A DNA stretch of 64,000 nt from Ignavibacteriota bacterium (GTDB lineage Bacteria > Bacteroidota > Ignavibacteria > UBA10030 > SZUA-254), in NCBI GenBank assembly GCA_016212665.1, contig JACREZ010000019.1:1-64000 (forward strand), in the 5' to 3' direction. Numbering within the stretch: the first letter of the stretch is position 1; every line of letters begins with the position of its first letter. The translations under genes and the position numbers were made by a program. This document shows, in pieces, positions 35,173 through 43,570 of the stretch. The notes under the pieces were generated by a model. That model was not told the origin of the DNA, did not search any database, and worked only from the letters and a program-made list of their open reading frames with translations.

Positions 35173-35216
35173 TTAACAATTGTTGATGTAGAACAATCTA
35201 ATAAACATAACAAAGC

Positions 35217-38200
35217 ATGAAGTTCGATTGTATCGGTAAATACTGTTACTCAATCATTTGCACGATTTGTATTACATGTGCCAGTCTTTCTACAGTATTG
35301 ATCGCCATGACGGTAGAGAAGCAACGGAACCTGTTCGTATCCTTGTCAGTTCCAAAGCAAACGTATACGGTACGGAACGGACTTTTTTCTAACGCGATAA
35401 CAAAACTTTATCAAGACTCGCGGGGTTTTCTTTGGATTGGAACTCTTGAAGGTGTTTCCGTCTTCGATGGAAAATTATTCCGACACTACACCACGCTTGA
35501 TGGTCTTGCATCGCCGAGTGTGAATGATATTCATGAAAGCCGCACTCATCCGGGAACGATGTGGATTGCGACGAACGGAGGAGGAGTCAGTAAATTTGAA
35601 GGTGATTCATTTACAACGTTGAAGATAGGAACGGGAAAATGGTCGAATCGTGTCAACAACTTGAGAGAAGACCATCAGGGAAGAATTTGGTGCTTGGCGG
35701 ATAGCGGTGTGTTTTATATCGAACATGATAGTGTGAAATCATTCGATGCACTTCCATTTGTATTTGATAATTTTTATTCTTTGGAACATGGCGACACCGA
35801 ACTTTGGTTGGCAAATAGGGAAGGTGTGTTCATCTACAACGAGAAGACAGGAAAGGTGACTACGACGGGAATTTCCGTTGATGTAGGAACATGGGCTTTC
35901 CATCAAGCAAGGAACGGAGATTTCTGGGTAGTAACACGCGATAGTGGTTTCCTTCAATACCGGGATGGGGTGCTTTTCAAACGTCATCCTCTCATACTTT
36001 CCGGATATGTCATCATGGTGGAAGACCGGCACGGATATTTTTGGGCAGGGACAACTTCCGGTCTCTATAAACTTTCAAACGAACATGATTCTCTTCGTAT
36101 TGTTGCTCAGTACACCATAAACAACGGTTTGCCGGAAAACATCCTACAAACTGGATTGATTGATAGGGAAAACTGTCTCTGGTTCGGGACGCTTCACGAG
36201 GGATTTTTCCGATGGATGGATGGCATTACAGAAATACCTTTCCCCTTGCTCGACATCAAGACAAATATGAAAGCAGTCAAGGATAAGAATGACCATCTCT
36301 GGATGGGGACAGCAGATGGACTTCTCGAAGTTTGGAGAGATGACAATCAACAACCACACTCTCATCTGCATCGGCTCAACCATAGAAACAAGGTTCAATC
36401 AACGCTACTCGTGCTTGATTCAACAGGGCATCTTTGGGTGATGGTTGATACTCAGGAAATTCATGAGTACTCTATCATTCCGGATGATGGTCATCCTTCG
36501 CAGTTAAAGAAATTAAAAATTTTAGTAAAAGGAAAAGAACTTCCGGCGGGAACAATCTATCCGTTCATGGTTGATAGAAAGAGTCATCTCTGGTACAATA
36601 CGGACAAAGGCATCGAGGCGTTCAATCCACATCGTAGTGTACCTCGCATCAGATCCATCACACAATCGGATGGCTTACCTGACCATAGTATTTGGTCTCT
36701 GCTTGAAGATAGCAAAGGCGGCTATTGGTTCGGTGGCTATATCGGTGGTTTGTCAAAATTTACGTTTGAGCCCGGAGAGGAACATCAAATCAAATCTATT
36801 CATCGGTATTCCGAATTTCCGGATAAGAGTGTTCGTGTACTCTTCGAAGATAGCAGAGGAAGAATTTGGATTGGTACGCGGTACGGAGGAGTAGCTATCC
36901 ACGATGGGGAACAACTGATAACACTTACGCGTCAAAACGGATTACCGAGCGAATGGGTGTATTCTTTTGCAGAAGATTTCCATGGCGATATCTGGATTGG
37001 TACAAACTCAGGCTTGGTAAGTATCGAGAATCCCTCTGAGGGAATCATAAAAACACATCATGATTTTTCAGGATTTCCAATACAATCATTAGGAGTGTTG
37101 AATGACGAAACAATTTGGTTGGTCTCGAACGATAAACTTATTTTTTATGATGTCTATCATCGAGCGGAAACGCCAATGCCTCCGTCAATCAGTTTCACGG
37201 CGTTGGAAGTCAACCATCATTCCATGACGATAGAAGAGACGATGGAATTTCCGTATGAACAAAATAATTTCATGATTGAGTACGTCGGATTGAGTTTCGC
37301 CGGAACCCCAAACCTCCTCTACCAACACAAACTTGAACCGGTGGATCGGGATTGGTCTTCCCTTTCCGATAGGAGTTCTGTCCATTTGTTATCTCTTCAG
37401 CCGGGAACATACCGTTTTCTTGTCCGGGCTGTCAACAATGCAGATATGAAGAGTGAGAATCCTGCTGTGTTCAATTTTACTATTCTTTCTCCGTACTGGT
37501 CGACATGGTGGTTTTATTCTCTGGTCACAGGTGGGTTGATTATCCTGATATTTGGCACAATCTTTCTGTTAATCCGTTTCCACCACAAAAAAATTAAACG
37601 AGAACAACAAGTACAACAGGCGTTTACCCGCATGTTGATGCAATCTCAGGAAGCAGACCGGAAGCGTATTGCGGCGGAGATGCACGACGGGCTTGGGCAA
37701 GACCTCATGGTCATCAGCAGCAAAACACAGATTGCATTGAAATCAGCCGAACCGGAAAAATTACTGAAACGAATAAAGGAAATTTCTGAGACTGCTTCAC
37801 AGGCAATTAACAACATGAGAGAAATCGCATTCAATCTCAGTCCCTATCAGATTGAAAAACTCGGAATCACCTTATCGCTTCAATCTATGGTGAACAAAAT
37901 CTCATCTTCTTCCTCCATTGCATTTAACTCCGATCTTGAAAATATTGATACTGTTCTTTGCAAGGAGAATGAAATCCACCTGTACAGAATCGTTCAGGAA
38001 TGTCTGAATAATATTGTCAAACATTCTGCGGCAACAACGGCAACCGTGCGGCTGAAGAGTTTCCCAGAACGCATAGAGTTGTGTATCCATGATGATGGAA
38101 AGGGCTTCGATTACTCCAATGTCGTAGAAAACGGGAAGGGGGATACAGGATTGGGATTAAGAAATCTATCCGAGCGTGTGAAACTGTTAAACGCAGAAAT

Positions 38201-38267
38201 GTCAATATCCTCGAACAACGGACTTGGAACACAAATACGAATCATTATACCAATACATACTTCATAA
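35217..38267 (+). CDS. Propeller-type sensor histidine kinase (HisKA_3 class)
   Basis: A 1016-residue membrane kinase of the type with a two-component-regulator propeller. A signal/anchor helix (CYSIICTICITCASLSTVLI) is followed by about fourteen beta-propeller repeats of the form DxxGxLWIGTxxGxxxF, forming two extracellular propellers, and then a Y_Y_Y domain (about 680-750). One membrane helix (YSLVTGGLIILIFGTIFLL) leads to the NarX/DesK-type kinase core: H-box EADRKRIAAEMHDGLGQD (His near 824) and ATPase box DDGKGFDY...GLGLRNLSER. The LuxR-type regulator follows across 238 bases. Such sensors commonly watch extracellular polymers or surface states; the ligand is unknown. Confidence 0.93.
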   Translation: MKFDCIGKYCYSIICTICITCASLSTVLIAMTVEKQRNLFVSLSVPKQTYTVRNGLFSNAITKLYQDSRGFLWIGTLEGVSVFDGKLFRHYTTLDGLASPSVNDIHESRTHPGTMWIATNGGGVSKFEGDSFTTLKIGTGKWSNRVNNLREDHQGRIWCLADSGVFYIEHDSVKSFDALPFVFDNFYSLEHGDTELWLANREGVFIYNEKTGKVTTTGISVDVGTWAFHQARNGDFWVVTRDSGFLQYRDGVLFKRHPLILSGYVIMVEDRHGYFWAGTTSGLYKLSNEHDSLRIVAQYTINNGLPENILQTGLIDRENCLWFGTLHEGFFRWMDGITEIPFPLLDIKTNMKAVKDKNDHLWMGTADGLLEVWRDDNQQPHSHLHRLNHRNKVQSTLLVLDSTGHLWVMVDTQEIHEYSIIPDDGHPSQLKKLKILVKGKELPAGTIYPFMVDRKSHLWYNTDKGIEAFNPHRSVPRIRSITQSDGLPDHSIWSLLEDSKGGYWFGGYIGGLSKFTFEPGEEHQIKSIHRYSEFPDKSVRVLFEDSRGRIWIGTRYGGVAIHDGEQLITLTRQNGLPSEWVYSFAEDFHGDIWIGTNSGLVSIENPSEGIIKTHHDFSGFPIQSLGVLNDETIWLVSNDKLIFYDVYHRAETPMPPSISFTALEVNHHSMTIEETMEFPYEQNNFMIEYVGLSFAGTPNLLYQHKLEPVDRDWSSLSDRSSVHLLSLQPGTYRFLVRAVNNADMKSENPAVFNFTILSPYWSTWWFYSLVTGGLIILIFGTIFLLIRFHHKKIKREQQVQQAFTRMLMQSQEADRKRIAAEMHDGLGQDLMVISSKTQIALKSAEPEKLLKRIKEISETASQAINNMREIAFNLSPYQIEKLGITLSLQSMVNKISSSSSIAFNSDLENIDTVLCKENEIHLYRIVQECLNNIVKHSAATTATVRLKSFPERIELCIHDDGKGFDYSNVVENGKGDTGLGLRNLSERVKLLNAEMSISSNNGLGTQIRIIIPIHTS

Positions 38268-38304
38268 CTGATGCTAAACAAAGGAACTCAGATGAATGAA
38301 AAAT

Positions 38305-38450
38305 CTCGTAGGGATGTCATAATTGTAGAAAAATTACAAAGCAAAATAATAAACCCCGACAGGGGTGAAATAGGAATTACAATATCACCCCCTTGGGATT
38401 TAGCTCGAGTGCTATTCATTTCTATAACTATTTCACCCTCTACGAGTCGT
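38305..38450. repeat. Three-copy GGGTGAAATAG-type intergenic repeat
   Basis: Copies GTAGGGATGTCATAATTGTA (from 38308), then GACAGGGGTGAAATAGGAAT (from 38358), then the inverse of TCTATAACTATTTCACCCTC (from 38421) share a common GGG(T/A)TGxxATA core. The last copy is inverted, so the region can fold back. It resembles dispersed CCCC...GGGGTGA repeats I have seen between Bacteroidota genes. A 73-codon frame across it (38271-38492) is an artefact of the repeat. It lies between kinase and regulator genes. Confidence 0.6.
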
Positions 38451-38505
38451 AGACCGATGGGGTTAAAAAGTATGCATACATCAGATACATAATTGGAGAA
38501 CCTTT

Positions 38506-39165
38506 ATGAACACAACCTCTCATATTACTATCCTTCTCGCCGATGACCACCCCGTCTATCGGAAAGGTCTTCGTGATATTATTAATGAAGAACCGGCGAT
38601 GAACGTCGTCGGTGAAACGGGCGAGGGAGACCGAGTCATTCCGCTTGTTCGCGAGCGACATCCCGATATTCTTTTTCTTGACCTCAGTTTACCCGGGATG
38701 GATGGAATGGAAATCGCCGAACAAATCTCCCTCAACAAATTGCCCGTGAAAGTTATCATTCTCACCATGCACAACGAAGAAGGAACGTTCAACAAGGCAT
38801 TAGACTTTGGCGTATATGGGTATATGTTAAAAGATTGTGCGCCAAATTATATTATTGATGCCATCAAAAAAGTTCATCGGGGCGAACAATTTATCTGCCC
38901 GCATATTTCTGAATACCTCCTTCGCCGTCATGCAACAGCAAAGAAGATTCTCAAACAAACTCCATCGCTCACCGACCTTACAGAAACGGAACGAAAAATT
39001 CTCAAACTTATTTCGCTCGAAAAAACCAGCCAGCAAATTGCCGATATGTTGTTCATCAGCATCCGAACTGTTGATACCCATCGCAGTCACATCTGCGAGA
39101 AACTGAATATCCACGGGTGTAATGCGTTGCTGAAGTTTGCTATCGAGAACAGGTCATCGTTGTGA
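38506..39165 (+). CDS. LuxR/NarL-family response regulator
   Basis: A 219-residue DNA-binding regulator: receiver domain with DDHPVYRKGL, phosphoacceptor Asp in ILFLDLSLPGMDGME and lysine in YMLKDC; and a LuxR-type helix-turn-helix at about 150-215 (LTETERKILKLISLEKTSQQIADMLFISIRTVDTHRSHI). The pairing with the upstream HisKA_3 kinase is standard for this class. GGAGAACC shortly before the ATG serves as ribosome site. Targets cannot be identified; the nine-heme cytochrome and surface genes are within reach. Confidence 0.95.
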   Translation: MNTTSHITILLADDHPVYRKGLRDIINEEPAMNVVGETGEGDRVIPLVRERHPDILFLDLSLPGMDGMEIAEQISLNKLPVKVIILTMHNEEGTFNKALDFGVYGYMLKDCAPNYIIDAIKKVHRGEQFICPHISEYLLRRHATAKKILKQTPSLTDLTETERKILKLISLEKTSQQIADMLFISIRTVDTHRSHICEKLNIHGCNALLKFAIENRSSL

Positions 39166-39167
39166 TT

Positions 39168-39350
39168 CGTTCATTGGTGAGTAGTGATTCGTGAGTCGTG
39201 ATTGGTGAGTAATGATTCAGAAAAAGTGGTTTTACCTTTTTCGATTTACGACTCACTAATCACTAATTAACGACTCACCAATCCGCTCTACGAGCCGTAG
39301 GCAATTGGCAATTCGAAATCCGAAATAAAAAATACGTATTCCTACGTATC
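39168..39350. repeat. Heptad-phased inverted repeat, copy 6
   Basis: Left arm in 7-base units TTGGTGA, GTAGTGA, TTCGTGA, GTCGTGA, TTGGTGA, GTAATGA; right arm ATTTACG, ACTCACT, AATCACT, AATTAAC, GACTCAC, CAAT. The inverse of the right arm reads almost as the left arm over about 40 bases, so the transcript would fold into a long imperfect hairpin with a central G/T-rich loop. Further degenerate units continue to about 39350. Confidence 0.8.
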
Positions 39351-39385
39351 TCAAAATACGTAGTCCCCTGTATTCCCCTGCCTGC

Positions 39386-39399
39386 CTTTCTTCCTTATC
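39386..39399 (+). promoter_or_regulatory. Possible Bacteroidota-type -7 promoter element
   Basis: TTCCTTATCTTTAC resembles the TAnnTTTG -7 element used by the Bacteroidota housekeeping sigma factor; a near-identical TTCCTTATCTTGC stands at about 31753 upstream of the nine-heme cytochrome gene. No clear -33 TTG was found at the right distance, and the site is only about 15 bases from the receiver ATG, implying a very short leader. Confidence 0.3.
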
Positions 39400-39411
39400 T
39401 TTACAAAAAAA

Positions 39412-39768
39412 ATGACCGTGATGATCGTTGACGACAATGACAGCGTCAGAAAAGCTATACGACACACACTGAACGATTATGCTGATAAAATTATCGAGTG
39501 TAGCGATGGAACTGAAGCCGTTCAATTGTACCCGATGGTTCATCCCGATTGGGTGCTGATGGATATTGTCATGAAAACAATGGATGGTTTTGCCGCCACA
39601 AGTGAAATTAAAAAAAAAGACGCAAATGCAAGAGTCATAATCGTGACTCAGTATAACGACATCGGATACAAAGAAAAAGCGAAATCTGTTGGCGCTGTTG
39701 GTTTTGTGAATAAAGAATTACTCGAAGAGATGCACACTATTATGCAGAGTGAGAAAGAGCCGAGATGA
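39412..39768 (+). CDS. Orphan receiver-domain protein
   Basis: A 118-residue single receiver domain: MIVDDNDSVRKAI, phosphoacceptor Asp in WVLMDIVMKTMDG, Thr in IIVTQYND, Lys in FVNKELLEE. No kinase is adjacent and no output domain follows. It heads the cassette to 44347; its stop overlaps the ATG of the next small gene, so at least these two are coupled. It is unlike the LuxR-type regulator upstream. It could control a phosphorylation-dependent step of the cassette or be unrelated. Confidence 0.87.
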   Translation: MTVMIVDDNDSVRKAIRHTLNDYADKIIECSDGTEAVQLYPMVHPDWVLMDIVMKTMDGFAATSEIKKKDANARVIIVTQYNDIGYKEKAKSVGAVGFVNKELLEEMHTIMQSEKEPR

Positions 39769-40010
39769 ACGTGCCGCATCGTGGACTGATACGCATAGTA
39801 AAGAATCTCGACTGCGTCGTGATTTACTCGATGCGAGGTGTCGAAACAACCTACACGATGTTAGACCGCGACACCCGCTCCCCCTTCGACGACAGCCGCC
39901 CGAATCTCGTCCCCGGCGTACCGGAACAACGCAAATACAAGTACGTCTATTTCCTCAACGATGAAGAAGTGGGCTTACCGCTGGAACTGAGCGTGGTGGT
40001 GATGATGTGA
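39765..40010 (+). CDS. Small conserved-looking hypothetical protein (81 aa)
   Basis: Overlaps the receiver gene by four bases (ATGA). The sequence MNVPHRGLIRIVKNLDCVVIYSMRGVETT... has alternating hydrophobic residues ending in PLELSVVVMM, suggesting a small beta domain. DNA here is richer in C and G (GCGACACCCGCTCCCCC) than in the genes that follow. I recognise no family. Its tight coupling to the receiver gene argues for a real gene and possibly a direct partner. Confidence 0.65.
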   Translation: MNVPHRGLIRIVKNLDCVVIYSMRGVETTYTMLDRDTRSPFDDSRPNLVPGVPEQRKYKYVYFLNDEEVGLPLELSVVVMM

Positions 40011-40096
40011 GAAAAGTATACACACGGATATATAAAATCAAAATGCTCGAATAACAGTTTTTTCATTTTTAAACCACAACACAAAGGAAAAATATT

Positions 40097-40939
40097 ATGT
40101 CAAAAATGGATTATGATCTTAATGATTCAGAACTCGAAACTGATTTTGAACTCGAAAACGACGGGGAACTTGAGGAACATTTAGAACTTGAACTCGAAGG
40201 GATAGATGAGAGAGAGTTCGAAGATCAGGAAGATAGTGAGTTGGAAGAAGAAAACGACTTTGAATTAGAGGCCGAGTCAGAAGAGAATGAGAGTGACCTC
40301 ATTAATCGCTATGCAGAACGATTGTACGAACTCTCCACTCGCTCTTATGAAAATGAGTATGAAGTTGATCAGGAAGTCGATAGGATACTTAACGAAATGG
40401 AACGTGATTTCTTTTTTAAGGGGCTCGGAAGAAGGTTAAAAAGAGCAGGTAAAGGATTGTTGAAAAAAGGATGGAGAATGATGAAATCGAAGGGACTGTC
40501 GTTCATCAAAGGAAATCCACTATTTCAAGCCGCAAAAGGAGTAACTTCGCTTGCTCGAGGAAATCTGAAAGGTTTTTTAGGAACCTTAGCAAAAACGGGA
40601 CTCAAAGGTGTGCTGAGTGCGATTCCAGGCGGTTCAGTAGCATTACCGGTGCTGAAAGGATTAGGGTTTGAGCATGCCGGAGACGCACAAAACCAGAAAG
40701 AAGCTTGGAGAAACTATGTTCATTTGACCAGAGAAGCATATAATAATCTGGCTCAGGAATTAAATGAAGAAGCAGATAATTATGAAGTGGCACCCAAGAT
40801 TGCTCTGGCTGCATTTAATAAAGCCGTGAAGAACATGGCGTCTCCGGTGCGGGGAATAGAGACCGGGATCAAGGGAGAGAAAAAAATGAGAAGAATATCC
40901 TTGAGAAAAGGTCAAAAGATAGTAATACGGAGTATCTAA
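40097..40939 (+). CDS. Acidic-leader, cationic-core protein of unknown function
   Basis: A 280-residue protein with no export signal. Residues 1-70 are extremely acidic, built of ELE/FELE repeats (DFELENDGELEEHLELELEG). A helical stretch follows to about 105. Residues 106-175 switch to strongly cationic, Gly-rich amphipathic sequence (GLGRRLKRAGKGLLKKGWRMM, then KGNPLFQAAKGVTSLARG, then a hydrophobic IPGGSVALPVLKGLG). This would be membrane-active if freed from the acidic part. The C-terminal 100 residues are helical with a basic end. AAAGGAAAA precedes the ATG. The next gene, nine bases on, encodes a zinc protease. A latent pore former or antimicrobial protein is a hypothesis only. Confidence 0.75.
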   Translation: MSKMDYDLNDSELETDFELENDGELEEHLELELEGIDEREFEDQEDSELEEENDFELEAESEENESDLINRYAERLYELSTRSYENEYEVDQEVDRILNEMERDFFFKGLGRRLKRAGKGLLKKGWRMMKSKGLSFIKGNPLFQAAKGVTSLARGNLKGFLGTLAKTGLKGVLSAIPGGSVALPVLKGLGFEHAGDAQNQKEAWRNYVHLTREAYNNLAQELNEEADNYEVAPKIALAAFNKAVKNMASPVRGIETGIKGEKKMRRISLRKGQKIVIRSI

Positions 40940-40948
40940 CACAACAAT

Positions 40949-42205
40949 ATGTTAGCGACCGAACGTCAGTTCCAGAGAAGAATTGCTTCACTCTTTATGA
41001 GGATCCGTACCCTGACGAGATTAAGAACAATTGTGAATATTCCGAAAGAATTCGACATAAGTGAAAGAAGTTGGTGGATGTTGCAATCTCAATTGACTGC
41101 CTCTGCTGAAAAATTATTGTCTTCAGTAAAATCAGCAACAAGACAATATCTTCCACATGTATCAAGAAGAATAGCAAAACAGCGGCTGAATGCTCGCTTA
41201 GGTGAAGTAGAAATGGAGATGACGAAAGCATATACTTTTTTTGATACGTATATGGATGTGTTAACACAGCGAAATTCAAAAAGTCTTGGTGGATTATTAT
41301 CAGGATGCGATGTTCTCGCGGCTGATGCTCTGAAGAAAAACCATGTTGCGCTTCAGGAAATTGAATCCCCAATTGTCTATTGTGATAGAGGATTTGGGGC
41401 ATCTATCCTACGGGAAGGGGTGTTACTTCCCGATATGAGTAAAAACCCATTACCCCTGATTCAAATACCCTACTCACGGTTGAAAGAAAAATACAACTTA
41501 ACTTCACTGTTACATGAAGCGGGTCATGAAGCGCTGGTGCGGCTTGGGATAAAGCAACTTCTCCCCAAAATGTTTGACGATGCGCTCACAAAAGCCGGGG
41601 CGACACAAGAAATTTCTGAGATGTTTCAGGTATGGGCTTCAGAAATAGGACCGGATTTTTGGGCATTCTGTGCTTCTGGTATTGCTCAGCCTGCTAGCAT
41701 AAGGGAGATTATGGCATTACCGATAAGACAAGTATTGCGTGTCTCAATTACTGACCCGCATCCACCACCCTACTTGCGTGTACTTCTCTCTTTTGAATGG
41801 TCGAGACAAGTTTGGGGAGAGGGAATGTGGAATACCTGGGAAAAAGAATGGAAAGAATTATATCCTCTTGAAGCAGCGGGGGAAAGTACACGTCGAATTC
41901 TTCAAGAAGGAAATGTTTATCTCCCGGTTCTGAGTAGAGTGCTGCTTCGAACGAAATTTAAGATACTGAATAACAAGACCCTGCCGGATTTATTTGAATT
42001 ATCGAAATTGCATCCCGTCCGGCTGCGGGAAGCAATGAAACAATGTCTGCAACACAAAAAACCATTGAGAGAATTATCACCTTCAGCGCAACTTGCGGTG
42101 TTCAGACTCTTGCGTGAAGAAAATAATATCAAGGAAGAAGAACTTAATTCCATGATGAGTAAATGGTTGATAAATCTTAGTATGAACAAACAAACAATAA
42201 ATTAA
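40949..42205 (+). CDS. HExxH zinc metalloprotease-like protein
   Basis: A 418-residue soluble protein with LLHEAGHEALVRLG at about residues 189-202, the HExxH zinc site. EISEMFQVWASEIGPDFWAF about 30 residues later could supply the third ligand, as in gluzincins. The N-terminal 100 residues are basic and helical. No signal peptide. The family is not one I can name. It sits between the acidic/cationic protein and the 439-residue unknown, with nine and 18 bases of spacing, so the three are one operon. Processing of the upstream protein is the obvious guess, without proof. Confidence 0.78.
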   Translation: MLATERQFQRRIASLFMRIRTLTRLRTIVNIPKEFDISERSWWMLQSQLTASAEKLLSSVKSATRQYLPHVSRRIAKQRLNARLGEVEMEMTKAYTFFDTYMDVLTQRNSKSLGGLLSGCDVLAADALKKNHVALQEIESPIVYCDRGFGASILREGVLLPDMSKNPLPLIQIPYSRLKEKYNLTSLLHEAGHEALVRLGIKQLLPKMFDDALTKAGATQEISEMFQVWASEIGPDFWAFCASGIAQPASIREIMALPIRQVLRVSITDPHPPPYLRVLLSFEWSRQVWGEGMWNTWEKEWKELYPLEAAGESTRRILQEGNVYLPVLSRVLLRTKFKILNNKTLPDLFELSKLHPVRLREAMKQCLQHKKPLRELSPSAQLAVFRLLREENNIKEEELNSMMSKWLINLSMNKQTIN

Positions 42206-42223
42206 ATGAAAAAGGAGAAAAAA

Positions 42224-43540
42224 ATGCCACCACAAGTTGACCAATCTATATCCAGCAAGAGCGGAGATTCTCCGGGAAATGCGCCTCAAGCAACTAACAC
42301 TGGACAATCTCAGAATATCACACCATTAGTACAAATAATTGATGAGCAAATAATTAAGTTTCTATCTGGTATGACTCCAGTTCCAGTCGCTTTTCCTTTT
42401 TGTACGGATGTTTTATTAGCACTAAATAACCCTACCACCACCCCACCCACTCCACTATCAGAAGTAATGTCCATTTTTTATGATTATTTTGAGTATGGTG
42501 ATTATAATGTTTATCAGGCTATTTATCCACGTCCGCCATTAGATGAGAAGTTAATTGGATCAGCAGGAGCTCTCCGTCCATGGCCACCCTCTGAATGTTT
42601 GCCTAATTATCATGTTTGTTTAAAGGGTCGCAGACGGATGCGACCGATAACAACTTCGCCGGCGATTTTGGATCCAAGAATTAAAAGACTATTTCTCGCC
42701 GATTTAGTATGGCTCTTTTATTATGATAGGATGGGCATCTTCGAAATGTTGAACATCATATTACACGACGTCGCGATGAAAGGAAAATTACCCATTCAAA
42801 ATAATGACTATCTTGCGATCATACTCGAAGGAATGATCCGAGCGACAAAGATGGGTCTTCATTCTTCAGCGAGAGATAGAAACAGTTCCTATAGAAGATG
42901 TTTATCATGGAGTACCACCAACGGTATCAAATTAAACCTCGAGACAGAGAAGAACAATGCGTTCAATTCAATGTTTCATAAGTTCATCCAAAATGCCCTT
43001 GAGTATTATAAAGAAAAACGACTTCGTGAAGCCATCAATGCAACCGGTAGCGCTCCCTCCATGGAGACCTTGTCGGCGATTGGAGAAAATATCAAACTGC
43101 TCTATCTTGCATTCGACCCATTCAATTATGGGAGGAATTACGCTCTTACGCTGAGCGGCATTGTTTGGAATATTGCAGGCATTGCAATGATTCGCGAATT
43201 AAAATCTTTCATCGGCATTCCGACCAGTTTCACTAAGCCGGAACAATATATACCCGCAGCATATGATTTACTCGTCCTGAATCGCTCGATCACGCCAAGT
43301 GAAGTGAATCGTTGGAAAGCACATAAGAATTGTGCTGAGTATTCGAGAAACATCTTACTCGATATCGAATTCTTGGGTCAGAAGGATTCCCTAGATATTA
43401 ATACCGAAATAAAACCATGGTTGGATCTTGTTGAACGCGAGATCGAAGGTTATCGCTCTGCATATCAAATCTTGATTGGAGCAAATCTTGGATTAAAGGT
43501 AACCGAAATTAGTGAATTGAAAATTGAACAAAGAGTATAA
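42224..43540 (+). CDS. Conserved hypothetical protein of the cassette (439 aa)
   Basis: I start at ATG 42224 because AAGGAG stands seven bases upstream; an ATG at 42206 precedes that site and is unlikely. The first 40 residues are polar and disordered-looking (SSKSGDSPGNAPQATNTGQS). The remainder is mainly helical, with LFLADLVWLFYYDRMGIFEMLNIILHD at about 155-180 and NYALTLSGIVWNIAGIAMI at about 310-330. No catalytic motif, signal peptide or certain membrane helix is seen. I do not know its function. Base composition is more A+T-rich than the cytochrome genes. It is followed after 30 bases by the M15-type peptidase gene. Confidence 0.78.
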   Translation: MPPQVDQSISSKSGDSPGNAPQATNTGQSQNITPLVQIIDEQIIKFLSGMTPVPVAFPFCTDVLLALNNPTTTPPTPLSEVMSIFYDYFEYGDYNVYQAIYPRPPLDEKLIGSAGALRPWPPSECLPNYHVCLKGRRRMRPITTSPAILDPRIKRLFLADLVWLFYYDRMGIFEMLNIILHDVAMKGKLPIQNNDYLAIILEGMIRATKMGLHSSARDRNSSYRRCLSWSTTNGIKLNLETEKNNAFNSMFHKFIQNALEYYKEKRLREAINATGSAPSMETLSAIGENIKLLYLAFDPFNYGRNYALTLSGIVWNIAGIAMIRELKSFIGIPTSFTKPEQYIPAAYDLLVLNRSITPSEVNRWKAHKNCAEYSRNILLDIEFLGQKDSLDINTEIKPWLDLVEREIEGYRSAYQILIGANLGLKVTEISELKIEQRV

Positions 43541-43570
43541 TATTGGTGTATCAATTGGGACAAAATTACT

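Noticed and set aside
38271-38492. 73-codon frame between kinase and regulator
   Set aside because: It lies across the three-copy intergenic repeat and has no protein character.
40097-40939. Naming the acidic/cationic protein a bacteriocin
   Set aside because: No leader-cleavage site, export gene or immunity gene is visible; the charge pattern alone does not support the name.
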